A stretch of 34,962 nt of DNA from JBEBGV01 sp040081265 (GTDB lineage: Bacteria; Acidobacteriota; Vicinamibacteria; Vicinamibacterales; UBA2999). Shown piece after piece: positions 1-10,523 of this stretch (position 1 is the first letter of the stretch; every line of letters begins with the position of its first letter). Made by a program: the position numbers and the translations under genes. The notes below the pieces were generated by a model, which saw only the letters and a program-made list of their open reading frames with translations, made no database searches and was not told the origin of the DNA. The stretch is taken from assembly GCA_040081265.1 (NCBI GenBank), contig JBEBGV010000049.1, forward strand, positions 1 to 34,962, given 5' to 3'.

Positions 1-179
1 GGGGCAGGGGTGGCCGGCGCAGCGGGCGACTGTCCCTGGGGCGTGGCTGGACGTGCAGGGGCAGGCGCGGCCGGTTGCGTCGGGCGACCCTGAGTAGGCG
101 GTGGTGCAGGCGTCTGCGCGTGCACCGCCACACCGACCCAGGTCGCCGTCAGGACAGAAGCGAGCAACAGTCGTTGCAT
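1..179 (-). CDS. Secreted Pro/Ala-rich protein, N-terminal part only
   Basis: The ATG lies at 179 and the frame stays open to the window edge, so only the first 59 codons are visible. The protein opens with a short basic N-terminus and a hydrophobic stretch (LLLASVLTATWVGVAV) that ends in a plausible signal-peptidase site (VHA-Q). A low-complexity tail rich in Pro, Ala and Gln follows. This suggests an exported protein with a flexible linker just after the signal peptide. The protein at 11783-12373 has the same architecture (signal peptide, then QTP and a Pro-rich linker). No function can be assigned from the visible part. It is divergent from thiC. Confidence 0.6.
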   Translation of the reverse strand, partial: MQRLLLASVLTATWVGVAVHAQTPAPPPTQGRPTQPAAPAPARPATPQGQSPAAPATPA

Positions 180-186
180 AGTGGGC

Positions 187-215
187 ATTACAGCGCAGGT
201 TGGCCTGCGCGACAA
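187..215 (-). promoter_or_regulatory. Candidate sigma-70 promoter for the minus-strand gene at 1-179, with palindromic spacer
   Basis: Read on the minus strand, TTGTCG (210-215) and TGTAAT (187-192) are separated by 17 nt. The predicted transcription start falls at about 179-181, on or next to the ATG at 179, so the mRNA would be nearly or fully leaderless. The spacer is almost entirely a perfect palindrome with 7-bp arms and a 4-nt loop (GCGCAGG TTGG CCTGCGC, 193-210), which could be an operator. This is inference from motif positions only. Confidence 0.4.
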
Positions 216-288
216 GGGCCCAGAACACCTATGCGGGTCCGCCTCGTCCGGGAACTCATCAACAGCCGGGCCTGCGGGTGCCGGGCGC

Positions 289-294
289 TATAAT
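289..294 (+). promoter_or_regulatory. Candidate -10 box upstream of thiC
   Basis: A perfect TATAAT sits 40 bp before the thiC ATG, but no recognisable -35 hexamer lies 16-18 bp upstream. Start of transcription would be near 301, leaving a leader of about 34 nt. I looked for the conserved TPP (thi-box) elements in 180-334 and did not see them, so the common thiC riboswitch seems to be absent here. Confidence 0.3.
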
Positions 295-334
295 TTCCTC
301 TCCCGGCGATTTCGCCTTTCCCCAGCAGACAAAG

Positions 335-1957
<1,623 letters not shown>

Positions 1958-1968
1958 CTGCACGCACG

Positions 1969-4900
1969 ATGACATCAGGCGACCCCACCCGGCGAGGTGA
2001 CGTGCGGGTACGCGTTACCGGAAAGTTCTTCGAGGTGGCGGGCTCCCGCTTTCTCATGAAGGGCGTTGCCTACGGCACCTTCACGCCCGATGCACGCGGC
2101 GTGCAGTTTCCGGACAGCGGACGCGTGGCCAGCGATTTTGCGCTCATGGCGGCGTCCGGCATCAACACGGTTCGCACCTACACGGTTCCACCGGAATCGC
2201 TGATGGACACTGCAGCCCGATACGGACTGCGCGTGATGATCGGCATGCCATGGTCGCAACATGTCGCGTTCCTGACCGATCGGGCAGTGATGCAGCGGAT
2301 CCGCCGGGAGACGCGTGAAACCGTGTCGCGGCTGTCCGCGCATCCGGCGGCGCTTCTGTTTGCCGTCGGCAACGAGATCCCGCCGTCGGTTGTTCGCTGG
2401 CATGGTGAAGCCCGCGTCACGCGTTTCCTGAAGGACCTCTACCACGAACTCAAGGACGCCTCGCCTGCAGCACTGCTGACCTACGTCAACTTCCCGCCGA
2501 CCGAATACCTCGACCTCGACGTGTTCGACGTCTGCGCGTTCAACGTCTACCTGCATCGCGAAGCCGACCTGCGCGCTTACCTCGCGCGCCTGCAGCACAT
2601 CGCCGGTTACAAGCCCCTGCTTCTGGCTGAGGCGGGCGGGGACAGCCTCCGCGAAGGGCTGCACGGGCAGGCGGCGATCACCGCAACGCATATCCGCACT
2701 GCATTCGAGGAAGGGGCGTGCGGCGCGGTGGCGTTCTCGTGGACCGACGAATGGTGGAGGGGCGGGCAGAGTGTTGACGACTGGGCCTTTGGCCTCGTTG
2801 ACCGGCAGCGTCGGCCCAAGCCGGCACTGGCCGCCGTGAAGGACGCGTTCGATCGCGCGCCGTTTCCGCCCGAAGCGCGGGCGCGATGGCCGAAGGTGAC
2901 GGTCGTCGTCTGCGCCTACAACGCGGCCTCGACCGTCGACGAATGCCTTCGCTCCCTGGTCGCCCTGGATTACCCGGACTACGAGGTGCTGGTCATCAAC
3001 GACGGCTCGCGAGACGACACAGGCGAGATTGCCCGCCGCTACCCAGTCCGCTTGATCGAGGTGCCAAACGGGGGGCTGAGCGCCGCCAGGAACCTTGGCC
3101 TGGCCAACGCAACCGGCGACGTGGTCGCCTACACCGATGCAGACGTCAGGGTCGAACCCGACTGGCTGCAGTACCTCGTGCAGCCGGTGGTGACGGGTGG
3201 CTTTGCCGGATCCGGTGGACCCAACGTCGTTCCCGCCGATGATCCGTGGATCGCGCAGTGCGTCGCACGCGCGCCGGGTGGTCCAACCCACGTCCTGCTC
3301 GACGATCGTGTTGCCGAGCACGTTCCTGGATGCAACATGGCTTTTCGCCGCGACGCGCTGGAGGCGGTCGGCGGATTCAATCCCACCTACCTTCGTGCCG
3401 GCGACGACGTCGACGTGTGCTGGCGGCTGCAGGACAAGGGATATCGCATCGGATTTGCCCCATCGGCGCTGGTGTGGCACCACCACCGTTCGAGCGTGAA
3501 GGCGTACTGGCGCCAGCAGGTGGGATACGGCGAGGGCGAGACGTGGCTCGACGCCCATCACCCCGAAAAGTTCATCAGCGGCCAGATGCTCTGGCGCGGA
3601 CGGATCTACAGCCCGCTGCCGTTCATTCGCTCACTGACTGGCCGGCGGATCAACACCGGCGTGTGGGGAAGTGCTCCCTTTCCCTCGGTCTATCGCACCG
3701 ACCCCCACTCCGCCCAGTTCCTCCCTCACACTCCGGCGTGGATGCTGGCGTCGCTCACCGCATGCGTCTCAGGTGTGCTGCTGACGCCGTATCCGGCGCT
3801 TGGCTGGGTGCTGCTGCTTGCGGGACTGGCTGGCTGGGCAACGACATTCGGGCGATGCGTGCAGTTCGCCCGCCGGACCGACCTGGCCGCACTGCCCCGT
3901 GTCGGTGGACGGTCAGCACGGGCGAGCCGCGTTCGGTATCGCGCGGTGATCGCGTGGTTGCACTTCATTCAGCCTATCGCCCGCATTTACGGCCGCGTGC
4001 GAGGCATGTGGTCGCCACCGGCTGCGGCCGCCTCGGAGCATGTGTCGCGCGTGCCCTGGAAGGCGCCGCTCCCTGCACCTCGTCACGTCGGGGCGACGAT
4101 CCGACTGTTGATGGGAGGCCAGTCCGAACGCCAGTTCTGGAGCGAAGCGTGGATTGAGACGGGCGGCGTGCTGCGCGAACTCGCCGGCATGCTCCGCGCC
4201 TCACGGCCGGCCCCCTTCGTCGAGACCGATGACGGATGGCATGCCGATCGCGACCTGAGCATTGGGGTTGGAGGGTGGGGAAGGCTCCACGTGCGGTCTC
4301 TGATCGAGGAACATGCCCAGGGCCGATGCCTGCTGCGCGTGGGCGCGCGATTGCGCCTGAGTTTCGGGGGCGCCATCAAGACGCTGGCCCTTGTCTCCGT
4401 GCTCGTTGGCGCCACCAGCGCAGCGATGGTGCTGCGGTGGCCCTCGGTGAGCGAGGTCACGACCGCGGTCGTCGCCGTCCTGTTCGGCCGCGCGGTGTGG
4501 CAGGCGTCGCGCGCATTTGCACTCCTCGATCGTGCCCTTGTTCGCACCGGCGCTGCGTCTGACCTCATTCCGATCGGCAGGGGCTCCGCTCCGTGGCTCA
4601 CCCGCTTTTCGTGGCGACCCCTGACCGCTGCTCCGATCGTCCAGGCCCTCAGCGTGGTGGCGATCGTCATCAGCGCCGCGGTCAGCATCGCGTCGCTCGT
4701 CGAGCGTATCCGCGCCCACGTGCCTTTCGGCACCGCCGTTGTGGCGCAGCTGCCCGCGAGTCCACAGGCCATGCTCGCAGGAAGTGTGGCTGTCGGCGCG
4801 ACCGGCGACGTGGTGTTCGCCGACGCCTCCCAGGGGCTCATCAGGCGCCTGCGTGTCCGCCTTCCTGCTGACGCCACTCGTGCGGTCGATCACCTCAGTG

Positions 4901-5742
4901 TGCTCGCCAACAGTGCACAGACCCCGAGCGCGCGCGTGGCGTTTCCCGACGCGTCGGACGTCGCTTTCGCACCCAACGGCGACGTCTATGTCGCCGACGC
5001 CACCAACCACCGGATCTGTCGCATCGATCGCACGACTGGCACGATCACCACGATTGCCGGAGATGGCAGCGCGGGTTTCGACGGTGATGCGGGACAGGCC
5101 GCACAGGCTGCCCTCGATTCGCCCGTCGCGCTGGCAGTCGCCCCTAATGGGGATCTCTATTTTGCCGACACGGGCAACGACCGCGTCCGCGTGTTGAGTG
5201 CGGCCACGGGCGTGATCACGACAGTGGCCGGCGGCGGGGTGCCCATCGACGGGTCGTTGGGCGATGGCGGGCCCGCGCTGCAGGCCGTGCTCGACCGTCC
5301 GGCCGGCATCGCCGTTGCGCCCAATGGTGATCTCTACGTGTCTGACACCGGGCATCGTCTGGTCCGGATGGTCTCTGCCCGTTCTGGCGTGATCACGACC
5401 ATCGCGGGCGCCGGTGTCTCTGGCGTTCGGGACGATGACGCTGTGGCCATCCAGGCGCATCTGACGGCGCCGACGGGCCTGGCACTGGTCCCGTCTGTGT
5501 CGGGCCTGGTGCTGTATGTTGCCGATCAGGGTTCGAGTCGGATTCGCCTGGTCAGGCCTGACGGCACCATTTCCACGCTGACGACCGGAAAACAGTTCAT
5601 CCGGCCGTCGCGTCTGGCGTACCACCCGGGCGGCTGGTTGATCGTCAAGGACGCGAGCGCCGACGGATTGACCGCGGTGCGCGTTCGCTCCAGAACCCCG
5701 TTGGAACTGGCCGTGCGTGCCGTGCCGCGGGGGGCCAGGTGA
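1969..5742 (+). CDS. Giant fusion: GH2-type TIM barrel + GT2 glycosyltransferase + membrane segments + NHL repeats
   Basis: The 1257-residue protein has several modules. Residues about 15-290 resemble the catalytic barrel of family 2 glycoside hydrolases, with a likely acid/base E136 (VGNEIP) and nucleophile E221 (LLAEAG). Residues about 306-560 form a GT-A family 2 glycosyltransferase: VVVCAYN start, TDAD (D390/D392) for metal and nucleotide-sugar binding, and GDDVD (D479/D480) near the acceptor site. Hydrophobic segments lie near 591-630 (two), 805-825, 829-843 and 890-912. From about 940 to the end there are NHL-type beta-propeller repeats (PNGDxYVADxxNxRI, TGxITTxAG). No signal peptide precedes the barrel, so both catalytic domains are probably cytosolic. 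About five membrane crossings would place the propeller outside the cytosol. Substrate is unknown; a role in surface glycan synthesis is inferred from its neighbours. It overlaps the next gene by 4 bp. Confidence 0.85.
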   Translation: MTSGDPTRRGDVRVRVTGKFFEVAGSRFLMKGVAYGTFTPDARGVQFPDSGRVASDFALMAASGINTVRTYTVPPESLMDTAARYGLRVMIGMPWSQHVAFLTDRAVMQRIRRETRETVSRLSAHPAALLFAVGNEIPPSVVRWHGEARVTRFLKDLYHELKDASPAALLTYVNFPPTEYLDLDVFDVCAFNVYLHREADLRAYLARLQHIAGYKPLLLAEAGGDSLREGLHGQAAITATHIRTAFEEGACGAVAFSWTDEWWRGGQSVDDWAFGLVDRQRRPKPALAAVKDAFDRAPFPPEARARWPKVTVVVCAYNAASTVDECLRSLVALDYPDYEVLVINDGSRDDTGEIARRYPVRLIEVPNGGLSAARNLGLANATGDVVAYTDADVRVEPDWLQYLVQPVVTGGFAGSGGPNVVPADDPWIAQCVARAPGGPTHVLLDDRVAEHVPGCNMAFRRDALEAVGGFNPTYLRAGDDVDVCWRLQDKGYRIGFAPSALVWHHHRSSVKAYWRQQVGYGEGETWLDAHHPEKFISGQMLWRGRIYSPLPFIRSLTGRRINTGVWGSAPFPSVYRTDPHSAQFLPHTPAWMLASLTACVSGVLLTPYPALGWVLLLAGLAGWATTFGRCVQFARRTDLAALPRVGGRSARASRVRYRAVIAWLHFIQPIARIYGRVRGMWSPPAAAASEHVSRVPWKAPLPAPRHVGATIRLLMGGQSERQFWSEAWIETGGVLRELAGMLRASRPAPFVETDDGWHADRDLSIGVGGWGRLHVRSLIEEHAQGRCLLRVGARLRLSFGGAIKTLALVSVLVGATSAAMVLRWPSVSEVTTAVVAVLFGRAVWQASRAFALLDRALVRTGAASDLIPIGRGSAPWLTRFSWRPLTAAPIVQALSVVAIVISAAVSIASLVERIRAHVPFGTAVVAQLPASPQAMLAGSVAVGATGDVVFADASQGLIRRLRVRLPADATRAVDHLSVLANSAQTPSARVAFPDASDVAFAPNGDVYVADATNHRICRIDRTTGTITTIAGDGSAGFDGDAGQAAQAALDSPVALAVAPNGDLYFADTGNDRVRVLSAATGVITTVAGGGVPIDGSLGDGGPALQAVLDRPAGIAVAPNGDLYVSDTGHRLVRMVSARSGVITTIAGAGVSGVRDDDAVAIQAHLTAPTGLALVPSVSGLVLYVADQGSSRIRLVRPDGTISTLTTGKQFIRPSRLAYHPGGWLIVKDASADGLTAVRVRSRTPLELAVRAVPRGAR

Positions 5743-7565
5743 ACTCGACCCTCGTTGCCTGGACGCTGTCCTTTCTACGTCCGTATCGCGGCCGCGTTGT
5801 CGCCATCGCCGTGCTTGGCGTCATTGAGATAGGCCTGAGCACTCTGGCGCCCTGGCCGCTCAAGGCGGTTGTCGACAACGTCCTCGGAGGGCAGCCGCTA
5901 CCGCCTTCTCTGGCCAACGTGGTCCGGGGCCTGGTCGGCGACGGTCGCGTGGCCCTCCTGGTCCTGATTGTCGTTGCGGGACTCGTGTTGCAACTGGTGA
6001 CTGAAGTCGTCCGCATGTTCGACACCCAGCTGCAGGTCAAGACCGGCCAGACGGTCGCCTATGACCTCCGCGCTCGACTGCTGTCGCACTTGCAGGCGCT
6101 CGGCTTGCGGCATCACATCATGGGGAAGACAGCCGATTCCGTCTACCGGCTCGAGGCGGACGCCTATTGCGTCCACGACCTCGTGATGGCCGGGTTGCTT
6201 CCGTTAGTGACGGCTTTTCTGAAGCTCGCCGTGATGTTTACCGTCCTTGCGAGCCTGGACCTTCCCCTCGCGCTGCTGTCGCTGGCGGTGGTCCCCTTCC
6301 TGTTCGCGTCGCTTCGCTACTACTCGGTCAGGATGATCGACCGGGCGGAACAGGTGAAGGAGCTCGAGTCAGGCCTCCTCGCCCGGGCGTACGAGACGCT
6401 GTCGTCGATCCGGATCGTGAAGAGCTTTGCGCGTGAAAAGTATGAGCTCGGCCGTTTCGTCACCGCCGGCTCGGCGACGATGGCGGCACGGCTTCACCTG
6501 ACATGGCAGGAGTCGCTCTTCTCGGTGGTGGTCACTGCGATCACGCTCACGGGAACCGCACTGGTGCTCGGAGTCGGAGGACTGCATGTCCTTCGAGGTG
6601 AGCTGACGATCGGAAGCCTCCTGGTGGTCATCGCGTATCTGGCCGCTGTCTATAACCCGCTGTCGTCGATCGCTCACACGACGGGCTCGCTGCAACAGGC
6701 AATCGTCAGCGCACGACGTGTGCGTGAGATCCTTGCGCTGACACCTGAACCGCTCGATGCACCGGGTGGCGTCGATGCGGGTGGAATCGCGGGCGCCGTG
6801 CGCTTCGAATCGGTGGGCTTTGCCTATGACGCGGAGCGGCCGATTCTGGTCGACGTGACCTTCGAAGCGCGGCCCGGCGAGCTGGTGGCGGTGGTCGGGC
6901 TCACCGGGGCGGGCAAAACCACGCTGGTCAGCCTGATCCCGCGATTCTTCGAGCCGACCAGCGGACGGGTGCTGATCGACGACGTCGATGTGCAGAGCTA
7001 TGCTCTTCGCTCGCTGCGCGAGCGGGTCGCGCTGGTCCCACAGGAAACGGTGCTGTTCGAGGGCACCATTGGCGACAACATCCGCTACGGGCGGCTCGAC
7101 GCCAGCGACGAGGAAGTAGAAGACGCAGCGCGCGCTGCGCAGGTGAGCACGTTCGTGGATCGGTTGTCACAGGGTTACGCCACGCCGGTCGCCGAGGCGG
7201 GTGCCACCCTTTCTGGCGGTGAACGGCAGCGGCTCGGAATCGCGAGGGCGATCCTCAAGAACGCGCCGATTCTGATCCTGGACGAACCAACCTCCTCGCT
7301 CGACGCCATTTCCGAGGAGGCTGTGTTCGACGCCTTGCGCCGACTCCGTGAAGGACGTACGACCATCGTCATCGCCCATCGGCTGTCGACCGTTCGAGAC
7401 GCCAGCCGGATTCTGGTCCTCCATGAGGGACGCCTCATCGCGCAGGGCACCCACAACGACCTGCTCGCGTCGAGCGACCTGTACCGGCGCATGTGTGCCC
7501 GGCTCTCGGTCGGCCGTTCGCTCGATGAGCCCGAGTCGGTTGACGAACTGCTCCATTCCCGGTGA
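5739..7565 (+). CDS. ABC exporter, fused permease-ATPase (MsbA/lipid-glycan exporter type)
   Basis: A 608-residue half-transporter. The N-terminal ~320 residues are a six-helix type-1 exporter domain. The C-terminal part is the nucleotide-binding domain, with Walker A GLTGAGKT (K393), signature LSGGE, Walker B ILILDEP and switch histidine IAHRLS. Such proteins work as dimers in the inner membrane, moving lipids, glycolipids, peptides or drugs outward. The GTG start at 5739 overlaps the preceding TGA (GTGA), pointing to translational coupling. Its position between the GH/GT2 fusion and two glycosyltransferase genes suggests it exports the cluster's product, though substrate cannot be read from the sequence. 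It could equally be a generic multidrug or MsbA-like pump. Confidence 0.9.
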   Translation: MNSTLVAWTLSFLRPYRGRVVAIAVLGVIEIGLSTLAPWPLKAVVDNVLGGQPLPPSLANVVRGLVGDGRVALLVLIVVAGLVLQLVTEVVRMFDTQLQVKTGQTVAYDLRARLLSHLQALGLRHHIMGKTADSVYRLEADAYCVHDLVMAGLLPLVTAFLKLAVMFTVLASLDLPLALLSLAVVPFLFASLRYYSVRMIDRAEQVKELESGLLARAYETLSSIRIVKSFAREKYELGRFVTAGSATMAARLHLTWQESLFSVVVTAITLTGTALVLGVGGLHVLRGELTIGSLLVVIAYLAAVYNPLSSIAHTTGSLQQAIVSARRVREILALTPEPLDAPGGVDAGGIAGAVRFESVGFAYDAERPILVDVTFEARPGELVAVVGLTGAGKTTLVSLIPRFFEPTSGRVLIDDVDVQSYALRSLRERVALVPQETVLFEGTIGDNIRYGRLDASDEEVEDAARAAQVSTFVDRLSQGYATPVAEAGATLSGGERQRLGIARAILKNAPILILDEPTSSLDAISEEAVFDALRRLREGRTTIVIAHRLSTVRDASRILVLHEGRLIAQGTHNDLLASSDLYRRMCARLSVGRSLDEPESVDELLHSR

Positions 7566-7566
7566 C

Positions 7567-8688
7567 GTGAAGATCCTTGTCGCGGGCATCATTGCCCGGT
7601 ATCCATTCGGCGGCGTGACCTGGTGTTCACTGATGTACCTGCTGGGGTTGCGGGCACTCGGCCACGAGGTCTTTTATGTCGAGGACACCGGCGAGTGTAT
7701 CTACGATCCGGAGCAGAACACGCGCTCGGAGGATCCGTCGTACGGCACGCGTTACATCAGTGATGCTCTGACGCCGTTTGGTCTCGGTCACAGCTGGAGC
7801 TTCGTCAACTACGACACCTCGTATCACGGCGCGTCGCACGACACGGTGCGGGCCTTCTGCGCCGACGCGGATCTCTTCATCAACCTGTCTGGCGGATCGT
7901 GGTTCTGGCGCGAAGAATATGCGCGCATTCCCCGGCGTGTGTTCATTGACTCGGACCCGGTGTTTACCCAGCTGGCCATTGCCAAGGCAGACGGGTGGTA
8001 CGTGGATTTTTTCAAGGGATTCACCCGGTTGTTCACGTTCGGGGCCAATATCGGCACCGCCGCGTGTGACGTTCCGACCAGCGGGTTCGAGTGGGCCAAG
8101 ACCTGGCAGCCGGTGGTGATGGATCAGTGGAAGAGCGACCGTTCGACGCCGGACGGTCCTTTTACCACCGTCATGACCTGGCGCATTGAGAGCTTCTCGG
8201 ATGTAGACGGGAACAAGGATCGCGAGTTCGTCAAGGTGATCGACCTGCCCAGACGGACGCCGCATGCCTTCGAGCTGGCGGTCAACGGCCCGCAGAGTCT
8301 TCTGCGCGAGCACGGCTGGACGACGGTGGACGCCATGGGGGTATCGCGCTCGCTCTGGGACTACCGCGCGTTCATCCAGCGGTCGAAGGGCGAGTTCGGT
8401 GTCGCCAAGCACGCCTACGTGTCGAGGCGGTCTGGCTGGTTCAGTGATCGGACCGAGTGTTATCTGGCGGCGGGGCGGCCTGCGGTTGTTCAGGATACCG
8501 GGTGGAGCTCCCATGTGCCGGCCGGTGCCGGCCTGTTCGGGTTCTCTGAACCGGATCAGGCTCTGGCCTGTCTCGACGAGGTGGCCTCCAACTACGCCGT
8601 GCACGCGCGGGCTGCACTCGAGCTCGCGCACGAGCACTTCGAGGCCTCACGCGTGCTTCGTCGCCTGCTCGACGAGGCCGGGGTGTGA
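7567..8688 (+). CDS. GT-B-like glycosyltransferase (family unclear)
   Basis: The 373-residue product begins VKILVAGIIARYPFGG, with the glycine-rich first strand-loop and an LGLRALGHEVFYVE segment typical of GT-B donor/acceptor folds. The C-terminal third (ECYLAAGRPAVVQDTG, then AGLFGFSEPDQAL) matches the nucleotide-sugar-binding half of GT-B enzymes, where a conserved acidic residue precedes the A-AGRP turn. No signal peptide or membrane segment is visible, so it is likely cytosolic or peripheral. GTG 7567 is chosen because it lies 1 bp after the ABC gene stop; the frame is open upstream inside that gene. It shares GTGA with the next gene. Donor, acceptor and exact family are not determinable here. 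Confidence 0.75.
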   Translation: MKILVAGIIARYPFGGVTWCSLMYLLGLRALGHEVFYVEDTGECIYDPEQNTRSEDPSYGTRYISDALTPFGLGHSWSFVNYDTSYHGASHDTVRAFCADADLFINLSGGSWFWREEYARIPRRVFIDSDPVFTQLAIAKADGWYVDFFKGFTRLFTFGANIGTAACDVPTSGFEWAKTWQPVVMDQWKSDRSTPDGPFTTVMTWRIESFSDVDGNKDREFVKVIDLPRRTPHAFELAVNGPQSLLREHGWTTVDAMGVSRSLWDYRAFIQRSKGEFGVAKHAYVSRRSGWFSDRTECYLAAGRPAVVQDTGWSSHVPAGAGLFGFSEPDQALACLDEVASNYAVHARAALELAHEHFEASRVLRRLLDEAGV

Positions 8689-9737
8689 CTCGCCGCCTTC
8701 GCATCGCTCAGGTGGCGCCGGTGGCGACCTGTGTGCCTCCGGCGTTGTCAGGTTCGATCGAAAGCGCCACCTCACTGCTGACTGAAGGGCTCGTTCAGCG
8801 CGGTCACGATGTGACGCTCTTCGCAACCGGAGACTCAATCACCTCGGCCAGGCTTCACGCGACCTTCCCACGCGGCTACCGTGATGACGATTCGATCTGG
8901 CCATGGGAGCTGTGCGAGCTGTTCAACCTCGCGGCCGCCGTCGAGCGGTCCGGTGACTTCGACATCGTGCACTACCAGGCCGAGTACTACCCGATGTCGC
9001 TCGCGTTCAGTCGCACGTCTCCGGTGCCGGTCGTCCAGACGCTGCATCACGCTCCCGACCCGGCCGAGATCGCGCTGTGGTCGCGCTATCCGGAGGCGCC
9101 GTTCATCGCCATCTCGAGTGCGCAGGCGGTGATGCTGCAGGGCCTGCATGTCGCCGCCACGATTCCGCACGCCCTCGACATGGGGCGATTTCCGTTTCGG
9201 GCCGAGCCCGACGACTACCTGGTGTTCCTCGGCCGGTTCACGCCAGGGAAGGGTGTGGTGGAGGCGATCGATGTTGCCCGTCGTGCCGGGCTGCGACTGC
9301 GCCTGGCCGCTGCCGCCAACGACTACTACCGGGACGTCGTGGCACCTCTCGTGGATGGCGAGCATGTCGAGTACGTCGGGGAAGTTGACCATGCGGCGAA
9401 GGTCGATTTGCTCGGACGTGCCCGTGCGTTGCTCTACCCGGTTCAAGCCGCTGAGCCTTTCGGCCTTGTGCTGGCCGAGGCGATGGCGTGCGGTACTCCG
9501 GTGGCGGCACTGGGTCTTGGAGCGGTGCGAGAGCTGGTCGATGAGGGTCGCACCGGGCGGGTGTTCGATCACCTTGATGCGATGACCGCGGGTCTCTCCG
9601 GCGTGATGGATCTGGATCGACACGTGGTGCGTTCGACAGCCGAAGCGAGGTTCGGGGTAGAGCCGATGGTCACGGCGCACCTGCACGCCTACGACACAAT
9701 CATTGCCGCGCAGCGCGCGCGTACGGGCGGGTTCTGA
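8685..9737 (+). CDS. Family 4 glycosyltransferase (GT-B)
   Basis: The 350-residue protein starts with RIAQVAPVATCVPPALSGS, a glycine/serine-rich donor loop, followed by LVQRGHDVTLFATGDS, as in many bacterial GT4 enzymes. The EX7E motif is clear: E257 in EPFGLVLAEAM and E265. Other GT4 marks are YLVFLGRFTPGKG near residue 180 and GTPVAALGLGAVRELV after the motif. GT4 enzymes are retaining transferases that use nucleotide sugars. The GTG start overlaps the previous TGA. A deacetylase gene follows 2 bp after the stop; GT4 plus PIG-L deacetylase recalls the first two steps of mycothiol and bacillithiol synthesis, but the wider context favours a surface glycan or glycolipid. Confidence 0.88.
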   Translation: MTRRLRIAQVAPVATCVPPALSGSIESATSLLTEGLVQRGHDVTLFATGDSITSARLHATFPRGYRDDDSIWPWELCELFNLAAAVERSGDFDIVHYQAEYYPMSLAFSRTSPVPVVQTLHHAPDPAEIALWSRYPEAPFIAISSAQAVMLQGLHVAATIPHALDMGRFPFRAEPDDYLVFLGRFTPGKGVVEAIDVARRAGLRLRLAAAANDYYRDVVAPLVDGEHVEYVGEVDHAAKVDLLGRARALLYPVQAAEPFGLVLAEAMACGTPVAALGLGAVRELVDEGRTGRVFDHLDAMTAGLSGVMDLDRHVVRSTAEARFGVEPMVTAHLHAYDTIIAAQRARTGGF

Positions 9738-9739
9738 CC

Positions 9740-10519
9740 GTGGAGACGCTCCGGGGCCGTTCGCTGCTGGCGGTGTTCGCACATCCTGACGACGAGTCGC
9801 TGGCGTGTGGCGGGTTGATTGCCTTGTGCGCGGAGGCAGGAATGCGGGTGTCGCTGGTCTGTGCCACCAGGGGTGAGATTGGACGGGATAGCGACGCTGG
9901 ACAGGAGAGCGGGTCGCTGGCCGGAAGGCGGGCGCGAGAACTTGCCTCGGCCGCCGATGTCCTCGGCATCGAGAACGTGACCCTTCTCGACTTTGAAGAC
10001 GGGATGCTGCCCTGGACAGACGGTGACGACCTGCACGATGCGATCGCCGCCGCGGTGTCCCGCTGGACGCCTGATGCCGTCATCACCTTCGATGAGGACG
10101 GTCTGTACTGGCACCCCGACCACATCGCGGTGCATCGGGCAACCACCGACGTCATCGCCGCGCTCGGCGACCTCGGCCCGGCGCTCTACTACGTCGCCAT
10201 ACCGGAGGGTGCGATGCGCACTCTGGTCGAAGCGGTCAGGGGGCGTGTTCCAGACGATCGCCTGCATGTCCTCGGCGTAGACGACATCGACGCCTTCGGT
10301 ACGCTGTCTCCTGAACCCGCGATGGTGGTCAACGTGGCGTCGACGGCACCCCGGAAGCTGGCCGCCCTCAAGGCTCATCGGTCGCAGACGCGCGACGGTC
10401 CGTTCTCTGTGTTGACCGATGAGGAAGCCGTCCGCTTCCTCGGCACCGAGCACCTGCGGCGTGCCCCGGTGGGCAACACCGTCGACCCGATCCTCGAACT
10501 CTTTCACCAACGGATGTGA
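9740..10519 (+). CDS. PIG-L/LmbE family N-acetyl-sugar deacetylase
   Basis: The 259-residue protein has the zinc-binding signature AHPDDE near the N-terminus (H15, D17, D18, E19) and the second part HPDH (H125, D127, H128) inside EDGLYWHPDH. These are the hallmarks of zinc-dependent deacetylases that remove acetyl groups from GlcNAc-linked substrates (PIG-L, MshB, BshB types). TRGEIG downstream of strand 3 is also typical. GTG 9740 lies 2 bp after the GT4 stop, and another gene begins 4 bp after this one. The likely substrate is an N-acetylhexosamine added by the neighbouring transferases, leaving a free amine. That assignment is contextual. Confidence 0.9.
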   Translation: METLRGRSLLAVFAHPDDESLACGGLIALCAEAGMRVSLVCATRGEIGRDSDAGQESGSLAGRRARELASAADVLGIENVTLLDFEDGMLPWTDGDDLHDAIAAAVSRWTPDAVITFDEDGLYWHPDHIAVHRATTDVIAALGDLGPALYYVAIPEGAMRTLVEAVRGRVPDDRLHVLGVDDIDAFGTLSPEPAMVVNVASTAPRKLAALKAHRSQTRDGPFSVLTDEEAVRFLGTEHLRRAPVGNTVDPILELFHQRM

Positions 10520-10523
10520 CGCG

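Noticed and set aside
180..334. TPP riboswitch upstream of thiC
   Set aside because: The conserved thi-box segments are not present.
1975..3561. 528-codon minus-strand open frame
   Set aside because: It mirrors the GH/GT2 gene in GC-rich DNA and has no recognisable domain, signal or ribosome binding site.
4201..5625. 474-codon minus-strand open frame opposite the NHL repeats
   Set aside because: The repeat-like look comes from the NHL repeats on the other strand.
8685..10519. Mycothiol- or bacillithiol-type pathway from the GT4 plus PIG-L pair
   Set aside because: No cysteine ligase or partner gene is present, and the surrounding exporter and GT2 genes fit glycan synthesis better.
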